Part shown: positions 1-4,716 of the stretch, one piece after another
Layout of the letters: each line of letters begins with the position of its first letter
How positions within the stretch are numbered: the stretch's first letter is position 1
From: Ruminococcaceae bacterium UBA6434
GTDB lineage: Bacteria > Bacillota > Clostridia > Oscillospirales > Acutalibacteraceae
Length of the DNA: 6,003 nucleotides
Direction of reading: 5' to 3'
Assembly: GCA_002437245.1 (NCBI GenBank)
Contig: DJOQ01000044.1
Location: 1-6,003, forward strand
Notes under the pieces: model-generated
Seen by the model: only the letters and a program-made list of their open reading frames with translations
Told to the model about the DNA's origin: nothing
Databases searched by the model: none
Position numbers and translations under genes: made by a program

Positions 1-74
1 TGCCTTATAAGCACTCAGCCAAGATGCATGGTTTTACGGCTCCGTTTTAATTTTTATAAAAAAATTCTTTGCTT

Positions 75-2105
75 TTATTCCACACCGCGATACAAAAGTC
101 CGCGTGTAAATTCAAAATCGGGCGAAGAACCGTTTTGATACGCTTTGAGTACCGAACTTATCTGTTCTTTGTCCTCGGTTTTAAACTCCAAAAGCACAAA
201 GTCCGCGTTTTTGACTTCGCTCATTCTATCAGCCATATATATGGGTCTTGAATTGAGCATTTCGGAAAATCCGTTTGAACAGCGAACCGGAAATTCTATG
301 CCCTTTCGGTCACGCAAGGAGGACATTCCGCCGCACTCGCGACAGCTTTTTCCGTTTTTTATCGGGCAATTTCTTGTGAGCATAAGCGGCACTCTGCCGT
401 AGACGCAAATTCCGCGCCGACACTCTCCCTCAAGCGCAGACAGCTGCTTTAAAGTCATTTCATATGAGAGCACGCATTCCGCCGCTCCGAGTTTTTGGAT
501 TTCGGACAGAGAAACCGAGTTGAAAATATTTAAAAACGGTCCGCCTATTATTCGAACTCCCGCCTTTTTTGCCGCCGCAACCGAATCGAGCGTATTGCAA
601 AGGGCATACTTTGCGCCGCTTTTTATAAGTCTCTCGACAATCTCGTCGAAATTACCGAATATACCTCTCGGCAAAACAGCTCCTGCGGAATATTTTTTAA
701 AAAGCTCAGGTTTTGAGAACAGCGGAATAAAAAGCTTATCACATTTCACATCTTCCGGAATGGCAGCTGTATCGCGGAATAAAATATAAGTCTGCGGTTT
801 TTTATTCGGCTTGCGATTTTGAATAATAATATTTGACTCGTTTATGCGGTACGGCGCTCGTTCTTTAAGCCTGTCGGCAAGACGGGACAGAGCCTCCCTG
901 CGGAGCGCGTTTATTTCTGCCGCCGACACACTCAACCCGTCGTCAATATCGATGTCGGCATCGCCGAACGAAAAGACGGTTCCGCCGCATTTTTGAAGTC
1001 TTAAAAGAGCTTCCTCTTCGGTCAAAGGTTTGTGTACGGCTTTTTGCGGCAAGCTTTCGGATAAAACCGTAACGCTTAAATCATTCGCGAAAGCCGTAAG
1101 ACTGATTTTCTCGTCGGCTTTTACAGAGAGAACAAAATGCACCTTGTAAACCGCACGTTCTTTTTCGTAAATACGTTCATATTTTTTGAGGAGTGACGCA
1201 GTCGCCGAAGTTACATTTTCCTTTTCGCGGAAGCCGAACATATTTCTGCCAAGGGTCTTTTCGTAATATCCATTTGTAAATCCCGAACGCGAAAACAGCG
1301 AGCAAAGGTCGTCGGAATTCTCGTTTGAATACTCCCCCGACAACGAATTTTTCAGAGCCGTAACAGCGGCTGCGACATACTCGGGGCGTTTCATTCTGCC
1401 CTCAATTTTGAAAGAGGATATTCCCGTTTTTGACAGCATAGGTGCGTACTCGATAAGTGATAAATCTTTTAAACTCAAATCGCGCCCCGTTCCGTTTTCC
1501 GCCGCAAAAGGAAGTCGGCAGGGCTGAGCGCACAAGCCGCGGTTGCCGCTTCGCGACCCCAAAAAAGCACTCAAAAGACATTGCCCCGAGACGCACATAC
1601 AAAGTGCCCCGTGGACGAACATCTCAAGTTCGATAGGCGAGTTTTCGCACAAATATTTAATCTCGTCTTTTGATAATTCACGAGGCAAAACAGCCCGCTT
1701 AAAGCCTAAATCGGCGAGAATACGTATACCGTCCAAAGTACCGACCGACATTTGGGTGGACGCGTGCAGTTCTATATCGGGACATATATCCTTTACGACG
1801 CGCAAAACACCGAGGTCCTGCAAAATAAGCGCATCTGCACCGCTTTTGCAGATACGCCTGACGCTTTCCTTAAGCTCCGACATTTCGCCGTCTTTAACAA
1901 GAGTATTTAAGGTTATATGAACTTTAACATTTCTTTCGTGACAAAAATCCACCGCACGCTGCAAATCGTCCCCCGAAAAATTAGAGGCATTTCTGCGCGC
2001 GTTGAAGTTACCTGTGCCGAAATACACGGCGTCCGCTCCGCTTCTTACTGCGGCAGTCAACGCTTCAAAGCTGCCTGCGGGAGCCAATATCTCGGGCTTT
2101 ATCAT
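75..2105 (-). CDS. U32-family protein, RlhA-type (predicted 23S rRNA C hydroxylase)
   Basis: This is a 676-residue protein labelled peptidase U32 by family; characterised members (E. coli RlhA, TrhP) are prephenate-dependent RNA hydroxylases, not proteases. Seen: the N-terminal barrel start with APAGSFEAL (8-16) and GADAVYFG (23-30); the U32 signature E161-x-F-x-H165-G-A-L-C169 through SGQC176; then C192 and C196, with C169, C176 and C192 likely among the Fe-S cluster ligands; FKIEGRMKRPEY after residue 230; and a C-terminal part with LTRNCP, C-x-x-C and DRKGIEFPVRC. The length and the inserted middle region fit RlhA (about 650 residues, DUF3656-containing) better than the shorter TrhP type. 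The ATG overlaps the zapA stop as ATGA and has only a weak Shine-Dalgarno sequence, so translation is probably coupled. No good terminator is visible downstream (1-74). The family is certain; the exact RNA target (C2501 in E. coli) is inferred. Confidence 0.93.
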   Translation of the reverse strand: MIKPEILAPAGSFEALTAAVRSGADAVYFGTGNFNARRNASNFSGDDLQRAVDFCHERNVKVHITLNTLVKDGEMSELKESVRRICKSGADALILQDLGVLRVVKDICPDIELHASTQMSVGTLDGIRILADLGFKRAVLPRELSKDEIKYLCENSPIELEMFVHGALCMCVSGQCLLSAFLGSRSGNRGLCAQPCRLPFAAENGTGRDLSLKDLSLIEYAPMLSKTGISSFKIEGRMKRPEYVAAAVTALKNSLSGEYSNENSDDLCSLFSRSGFTNGYYEKTLGRNMFGFREKENVTSATASLLKKYERIYEKERAVYKVHFVLSVKADEKISLTAFANDLSVTVLSESLPQKAVHKPLTEEEALLRLQKCGGTVFSFGDADIDIDDGLSVSAAEINALRREALSRLADRLKERAPYRINESNIIIQNRKPNKKPQTYILFRDTAAIPEDVKCDKLFIPLFSKPELFKKYSAGAVLPRGIFGNFDEIVERLIKSGAKYALCNTLDSVAAAKKAGVRIIGGPFLNIFNSVSLSEIQKLGAAECVLSYEMTLKQLSALEGECRRGICVYGRVPLMLTRNCPIKNGKSCRECGGMSSLRDRKGIEFPVRCSNGFSEMLNSRPIYMADRMSEVKNADFVLLEFKTEDKEQISSVLKAYQNGSSPDFEFTRGLLYRGVE

Positions 2106-2491
2106 TTAGCGGAATCCGGCTCTTTTTCGGAAGAGAACAGATTTATCTGCGCCGCTCCGGCTTTCTGCTCTGTTTTAAGGCGGTCTATTTCACGCTTGTA
2201 GAAGTCTCTTTCGGACTTTGACTGAGACGCGTCTTCAAGATAATCCTTTATCTGGGCGCGGAGATTATCTGCGCTCTGCTCCGCCTTTTTGGCGCTGTTG
2301 GCATAATCAAGCGCTATCAAAACAGCCGCCTGATTGGTTGAAATAAACGGATTTACAGCGCGAAGCTCTTTCATCTTATCGTCGATTTCGGCAGCGAGCA
2401 TTGCCGTATATTCCGGAGTTTCCTCAGTTGTGAGAGCGTAATCAACTCCGGCAATATTTACTTTAACCTTGTTTTTTTCCAAGACATTCAC
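2102..2491 (-). CDS. zapA: cell division protein ZapA
   Basis: ZapA is a small cytoplasmic protein that bundles FtsZ filaments at the division ring. Seen: an N-terminal beta-type segment KVKVNIAGVDYALTTEE (8-24), a helix running through the EYTAMLAAEIDDKM region, the NPFISTNQAAVLIALDYANS stretch (47-66) typical of the family, then a long charged heptad-like helix (about 65-112) as expected for the ZapA coiled coil. At 129 residues it is near the upper end for the family, with an extra polar tail. The start is ambiguous. The GTG at 2491 lies only one base from the AGGGG ribosome binding site (2493-2497), whereas a TTG at 2480-2482 sits about ten bases from it and would begin M-E-K-N-K-V. It is the first gene of a two-gene unit with the U32 gene and has its own promoter. 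Confidence 0.87.
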   Translation of the reverse strand: MNVLEKNKVKVNIAGVDYALTTEETPEYTAMLAAEIDDKMKELRAVNPFISTNQAAVLIALDYANSAKKAEQSADNLRAQIKDYLEDASQSKSERDFYKREIDRLKTEQKAGAAQINLFSSEKEPDSAK

Positions 2492-2515
2492 ACCCCTGTT
2501 TTTATTACAAATATT

Positions 2516-2544
2516 ATTATACTTTATATTTTAAAAAACTGCAA
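2516..2544 (-). promoter_or_regulatory. predicted sigma-A promoter of zapA-U32
   Basis: On the minus strand a perfect TATAAT (2516-2521) is preceded after 17 bp by TTGCAG (2539-2544), which keeps the TTG of the -35 box but matches only three of six bases. Transcription would begin near 2509 and leave a leader of about 20 bases that carries the AGGGG ribosome binding site. The -35 box abuts the rlmA stop codon, so the promoter separates zapA-U32 from the upstream HD-rlmA pair. Confidence 0.6.
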
Positions 2545-2546
2545 CA

Positions 2547-3359
2547 TCATATTTTGCGGTAGACAAGTATGCCGAATTCGGCGCTCACCGAAAGCTTTTC
2601 CAGCTCCTCTACCCTCTTTTGTTCTTTAACTCCGGTTTTATAATAGTAAGGAGTCATTTTAAAGAGAGAAGATATGTCTTCGCCGGAATTTAAATCAAAT
2701 TTGTATTTTACGTCGGTTCTGTCTGTAAAAACGAAACCGTCAAGGTATGTATCAGAAACCTCGTTTTTGTAAGGCGTATCATATGCGGCGCACTTTAACT
2801 CCCACAGATGATTTTCAAGCGGTATCACCATTATAAAAACAGCGCCCTTTTTTAATACTCTTTTAAATTCGGCACCGCAGTACGGCGAAAAAATTTCAAG
2901 TAAAATATCTATGCTCGAATCCGCAAAAGGAAGAGAAAAAGAACTCGCCACCGCAAAATCGACATTTCCGGCGCGCTTTGCGGCAACGGTCAGCTCGTCC
3001 TTGGAAATATCCGTACCGAAAACAGAAAAAAGCGGCAGCGCATCGGCAACAGCCTTTGTGTAATACCCTTCGCCACAGCCGCAGTCAAGCACATTTCCGT
3101 TTTGGGCGGCATACTTCTTTACGATATCGCACAGAGCTCGTCTCAGCGGCTCATAATATCCTTTCGATAAAAATTCCCTACGCGAAACCGTCATAAGGCG
3201 ATTGTCACCGTGATTTTTTTGACTGCTGCCCGTCAACAAATTGACATAACCGCTCTTTGCAATATCAAAATTATGTCTGTTTTCGCAAATATAACTTTTC
3301 CCGCTTTTTACAAGTGGTTTTTTGCACACAGGGCAAATAAATCCGATATTATTCTTCAC
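2547..3359 (-). CDS. rlmA: 23S rRNA (guanine-N1)-methyltransferase RlmA family
   Basis: The 270-residue protein transfers a methyl group from S-adenosylmethionine to N1 of a guanine in hairpin 35 of 23S rRNA: G745 for the RlmA-I type, G748 for the RlmA-II type (TlrB) that is usual in Gram-positives. Seen: an N-terminal zinc site C9, C12, C25, H29; the family stretch HGDNRLMTVSRREFLSKGYYEPL (50-72); Rossmann motif I VLDCGCGEG (90-98); an acidic strand end GTDIS (about 115-119); and a C-terminal MTPYYY motif common in this family. The length matches RlmA (about 270). Translation starts at GTG 3357-3359 behind GGGGAAG and overlaps the end of the HD gene by 11 bases, indicating one operon. Whether G745 or G748 is the target cannot be told from sequence alone. 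Confidence 0.9.
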   Translation of the reverse strand: MKNNIGFICPVCKKPLVKSGKSYICENRHNFDIAKSGYVNLLTGSSQKNHGDNRLMTVSRREFLSKGYYEPLRRALCDIVKKYAAQNGNVLDCGCGEGYYTKAVADALPLFSVFGTDISKDELTVAAKRAGNVDFAVASSFSLPFADSSIDILLEIFSPYCGAEFKRVLKKGAVFIMVIPLENHLWELKCAAYDTPYKNEVSDTYLDGFVFTDRTDVKYKFDLNSGEDISSLFKMTPYYYKTGVKEQKRVEELEKLSVSAEFGILVYRKI

Positions 3360-3849
3360 AATGCTTCCCCAAATACATTTCGTCTAACAGTTTTTTGCCT
3401 GTTTCCGTCCTGAAAATATTTTTTCTTGCCGCACGGACGGCTTTTTTGTTGAGCGAATCCTCAAATGCGTTTACAATAAAATCCGCTTCAATCAAGATTC
3501 TGTAATCCGGCGACATATCATCGGTATATGTGTGATGATGCGCCACAAGAAAACACACGCGCTCAATATCGTCTTTCGGGAAACCGAGAGAAGTCATAAG
3601 CTTGCGAGCTTCGTCGGGTCCTTCTTTTTCCTGATAGCACCCTGCCGTACTGCCGTATTTTTTCTCACAGATATGTATTCCGATGTCATGTACCGCGGCG
3701 GCAGAAAGTAAAACATCCTTTGTTTTTTCGTCTGTTTTTTCTCCGTCGGCGATTATTTCGGAAAAGGCGCGCACTTTAAGCATATGGTTGATGCGTTTTA
3801 CGTCTCCGTTTAAATATTTGATCATTTCGCGCGTAAGTTCTTTGTTCAT
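3349..3849 (-). CDS. HD-domain phosphohydrolase-like protein
   Basis: This is a 166-residue cytoplasmic metal-dependent HD-superfamily protein. Counting from the chosen ATG, the metal ligands are all present: H22 (in INHMLKV), H54-D55 (AAVHDIG), the HHH cluster at 104-106 and D123 (IEADFIV). HD proteins of this size hydrolyse phosphate esters, often of nucleotides; the substrate here is unknown. The reading frame is open up to 3942, but the ATG at 3847-3849 is preferred. It has GGTGA at 3855-3859, a promoter directly upstream, and the homologous fold begins here; the extra 31 residues would be encoded by the promoter region itself. It is the first gene of a unit with rlmA, which it overlaps by 11 bases. 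Confidence 0.82.
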   Translation of the reverse strand: MNKELTREMIKYLNGDVKRINHMLKVRAFSEIIADGEKTDEKTKDVLLSAAAVHDIGIHICEKKYGSTAGCYQEKEGPDEARKLMTSLGFPKDDIERVCFLVAHHHTYTDDMSPDYRILIEADFIVNAFEDSLNKKAVRAARKNIFRTETGKKLLDEMYLGKHCEE

Positions 3850-3865
3850 TTCAATCACCGAACTT

Positions 3866-3894
3866 ATAATACAACCGTTAAGGCAAAATAGCAA
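3866..3894 (-). promoter_or_regulatory. predicted sigma-A promoter of HD gene-rlmA
   Basis: On the minus strand TTGCTA (3889-3894) and TATTAT (3866-3871) are separated by 17 bp. The predicted start of transcription, near 3859, leaves only about ten bases before the ATG, just enough for the GGTGA ribosome binding site. It stands back to back with the plus-strand promoter at 3904-3932, with the two -35 boxes nine bases apart. Confidence 0.55.
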
Positions 3895-3903
3895 TAGTCG
3901 GCG

Positions 3904-3932
3904 TTGACAAACAGAGCTTAAAAATGTATAAT
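3904..3932 (+). promoter_or_regulatory. consensus sigma-A promoter driving the tRNA-Pro region
   Basis: TTGACA (3904-3909) and TATAAT (3927-3932) are both perfect matches at the optimal 17-bp spacing. Transcription would start near 3939 and run rightward through the two broken tRNA-Pro copies to the complete tRNA-Pro and its terminator, about 580 nt. No protein gene lies downstream in that stretch, which fits a stable-RNA promoter. A weak hairpin (3939-3946 with 3954-3960, one bulge) followed by GTTTTTATAT lies at the very start of the transcript and could attenuate it. Confidence 0.65.
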
Positions 3933-3992
3933 ATCTAAGCATTTAGGCTAAAACTAATGCGTTTTTATATCGGGTCTGTTGACCGATATACT

Positions 3993-4049
3993 GAAATTCA
4001 CAAGAACAGCAAAGTGAAAATAAAATATATCGGGGTGTAGCGCAGTTGG
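3993..4049 (+). repeat. direct repeat copy A: tRNA-Pro leader plus 5' end
   Basis: This segment starts GAAATTCACA and ends in the tRNA D-loop (GCGCAGTTGG). It matches copy B (4182-4239) with about five substitutions and one single-base indel. The repeat includes sequence upstream of the tRNA, so a whole leader plus tRNA unit was duplicated. Inside the leader, TTCACA (3997-4002) and TAAAAT (4021-4026), 18 bp apart, could be an ancestral tRNA promoter. Confidence 0.85.
4031..4049 (+). pseudogene. tRNA-Pro 5' fragment, broken in the D-loop
   Basis: The first 19 bases are identical to copy 2 (4221-4239) and differ from the intact tRNA at 4411 only at the last base, G instead of A. They cover the 5' acceptor strand, the two linker bases, the 5' D-stem and most of the D-loop. 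After GTTGG the sequence leaves the tRNA and enters a GC-rich hairpin. No anticodon or T-arm follows, so this cannot be a tRNA. Confidence 0.85.
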
Positions 4050-4078
4050 GCGAAGAGATTCGCCGCGTCCGGCGGACG
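4049..4078 (+). other. two adjacent hairpins replacing the tRNA body
   Basis: GGCGAA (4049-4054) and TTCGCC (4059-4064) form a perfect 6-bp stem closed by a GAGA loop, a GNRA-type tetraloop. Directly after it CGTCC (4066-4070) pairs with GGACG (4074-4078). Both begin where tRNA similarity in the first copy ends. No function is known. Confidence 0.5.
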
Positions 4079-4109
4079 ATTCAGGCGAAGCTCTGAGGTG
4101 AAAAAACAA

Positions 4110-4145
4110 CGAGCAATGCGACGCGCCCCAAGCGAGCAGTGCGAC
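4110..4145 (+). repeat. 13-bp direct repeat pair
   Basis: CGAGCAATGCGAC (4110-4122) recurs as CGAGCAGTGCGAC (4133-4145) with a single A-to-G difference, 23 bases start to start. It lies in the spacer between the first and second tRNA-Pro fragments. Its role is unknown; it resembles the GC-rich intergenic repeats that some Clostridia carry, but this was not checked. Confidence 0.55.
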
Positions 4146-4181
4146 TATGTTTTTGAGGGAAGCGCAGCGGACTGTCATATC

Positions 4182-4239
4182 GAAATTCACAGGAATAACA
4201 AAGTAAAAAACTAAATATATCGGGGTGTAGCGCAGTTGG
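4182..4239 (+). repeat. direct repeat copy B: tRNA-Pro leader plus 5' end
   Basis: This is the second copy of the leader-plus-tRNA segment seen at 3993-4049. All the clear substitutions in the leader (A/G, C/T and G/A) are transitions, and an extra base lies in the A-rich part before TATATCGGGG. Similarity continues into the tRNA sequence but is lost upstream of GAAATTC apart from a short ATAT. Confidence 0.85.
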
Positions 4240-4261
4240 TAGCGCGCCTGCTTTGGGAGCA
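4221..4261 (+). pseudogene. tRNA-Pro(UGG) 5' half, broken after the anticodon loop
   Basis: The fragment carries the 5' acceptor strand CGGGGTG, a complete D-arm with the usual GG in the loop (AGTTGGTA), the anticodon stem CCTGC and the loop TTTGGGA with anticodon TGG. Three bases of the 3' stem (GCA) still pair, then T4262 and A4263 break it. No T-arm or 3' acceptor strand follows. The anticodon stem differs from that of the intact copy (CCGCA/TGCGG), so the two descend from different tRNA-Pro alleles or paralogues. The break near the anticodon loop is a position where tyrosine recombinases often cross over in tRNA genes. Confidence 0.85.
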
Positions 4262-4350
4262 TAGACGGTGTTCGCACCGCACGAAAGCGAAAACCGCCGA
4301 AAACCCTTCAACCGTGCAGATTTCGGGCGGTACGGAAAACAAAAAACAGC

Positions 4351-4396
4351 GGTCAAAAATGTGCTTGACCACAGATTTGACCACCTACACGACCAC
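4351..4396 (+). repeat. GACCAC boxes at 12-bp period with an inverted GGTCAA
   Basis: GACCAC occurs at 4367-4372, 4379-4384 and 4391-4396, each exactly 12 bp after the last; the first two are extended to TTGACCAC. GGTCAA (4351-4356) is the inverse complement of TTGACC (4365-4370), giving a 6-bp inverted repeat. The cluster ends 14 bp before the intact tRNA-Pro. Such spacing suits a protein that binds repeatedly along one DNA face, for example recombinase arm sites or an operator; which one is unknown. Confidence 0.5.
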
Positions 4397-4404
4397 AATT
4401 TAAT
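4377..4404 (+). promoter_or_regulatory. possible proximal promoter of the intact tRNA-Pro
   Basis: TTGACC (4377-4382) and TTTAAT (4399-4404) are 16 bp apart, each one base from consensus. Transcription would start at about 4411, almost at the first tRNA base, which leaves little or no leader for RNase P. The -35 box is also one of the GACCAC boxes. The call is tentative. Confidence 0.3.
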
Positions 4405-4410
4405 AACTAT

Positions 4411-4486
4411 CGGGGTGTAGCGCAGTTGATAGCGCGCCGCATTTGGGATGCGGAGGCCGCGAGTTTGAGCCTCGCCACTCCGACCA
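4411..4486 (+). tRNA. tRNA-Pro(UGG), CCA encoded, with A19-U56 elbow
   Basis: All four stems fold fully. The acceptor is CGGGGTG with CACTCCG (one G-T wobble), the D-stem GCGC/GCGC, the anticodon stem CCGCA/TGCGG and the T-stem GCGAG/CTCGC. The anticodon loop TTTGGGA gives anticodon TGG (4444-4446). C1-G72 and A73, the bacterial proline identity set, are present, as is the G15-C48 pair (4425, 4458); CCA is at 4484-4486. Oddly, the D-loop reads AGTTGATA and the T-loop TTTGAGC, so position 19 is A (4429) and position 56 is T (4466) instead of the near-invariant G19 and C56. The pair stays complementary, which argues for a selected, folded tRNA and against decay. A terminator follows at once. 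Confidence 0.9.
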
Positions 4487-4522
4487 AAAATCCTCTGAAA
4501 CCCTCGGTTTCAGAGGATTTTT
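4487..4522 (+). terminator. intrinsic terminator after tRNA-Pro
   Basis: TCCTCTGAAACC (4491-4502) pairs perfectly with GGTTTCAGAGGA (4506-4517) across a three-base loop. The stem is extended by the flanking A and T runs and ends in TTTTT. It begins immediately after the encoded CCA. The A run on the left also makes it usable in the other direction. Confidence 0.9.
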
Positions 4523-4628
4523 CATACCGTTCCAGCCTTTTTCTCTGTCTCTTGCGATACAAATTTTATTAGGTTGAGAGTATAATAATCAGATAAAATT
4601 AGCAAAAGATAACCCCCAGAAATAATCC

Positions 4629-4656
4629 TTGACAAATGATATTATTGTAGTATAAT
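4629..4656 (+). promoter_or_regulatory. consensus sigma-A promoter of the nucleotidyltransferase gene
   Basis: TTGACA (4629-4634) and TATAAT (4651-4656) are both perfect and lie 16 bp apart. Transcription should begin near 4663, leaving a leader of about 54 bases. The leader contains two GGTTAG repeats (4673-4678, 4685-4690), a three-codon ORF (ATG GTC GGT TAG, 4679-4690) and the ribosome binding site AAGGAGAA (4703-4710). The AT-rich stretch 4523-4628 shows nothing else that can be supported. Confidence 0.7.
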
Positions 4657-4716
4657 GTAACGATTTAACTCAGGTTAGATGGTCGGTTAGGGAGATAATC
4701 TTAAGGAGAAGCCATA

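Larger units (their letters stand above)
3943..4410 (+). other. structured non-coding region with two tRNA-Pro-derived fragments
   Basis: This stretch has no credible protein gene. The minus-strand frames open here (3954-4277 and 4081-4398) have no ribosome binding site or recognisable domain and read antisense through tRNA sequence. It holds the inverted repeat 3966-3976/3981-3990 (one bulged base), two related leader-plus-tRNA segments, two small hairpins, a 13-bp direct repeat and the GACCAC boxes, all listed separately. It most likely records past duplications or integrations at the tRNA-Pro gene. Confidence 0.6.

Noticed and set aside
3..50. Possible C-terminal tail of a plus-strand gene (PYKHSAKMHGFTAPF, stop at 48-50)
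   Set aside because: It is only fifteen codons at the window edge with no recognisable family, and the frame could be open by chance; the sequence left of the window would decide it.
36..60. Terminator-like ACGG/CCGT followed by T-rich sequence
   Set aside because: The stem is at most three or four bases with a tiny loop, too weak to call on either strand.
145..402. Plus-strand ORF inside the U32 gene, and others like it at 520-789, 1543-1920 and 1917-2201
   Set aside because: They are shadows of the strongly coding minus-strand gene, with no start signals of their own.
3850..3942. 31-residue N-terminal extension of the HD protein
   Set aside because: It would be encoded by the promoter region, has no ribosome binding site, and the ATG at 3849 has GGTGA and starts the recognisable fold.
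3954..4398. Two minus-strand ORFs of 105-107 residues
   Set aside because: They read antisense through tRNA fragments and hairpins, lack ribosome binding sites and show no domain.
4031..4486. CRISPR-like array, given three repeats at even spacing
   Set aside because: The repeats are tRNA-Pro 5' ends of unequal length, the spacers are about 150-170 bp and there are no cas genes in view.
4574..4586. TTGAGA next to TATAAT upstream of the nucleotidyltransferase gene
   Set aside because: The two boxes are almost adjacent, so they cannot form one promoter; the pair at 4629-4656 is far better.
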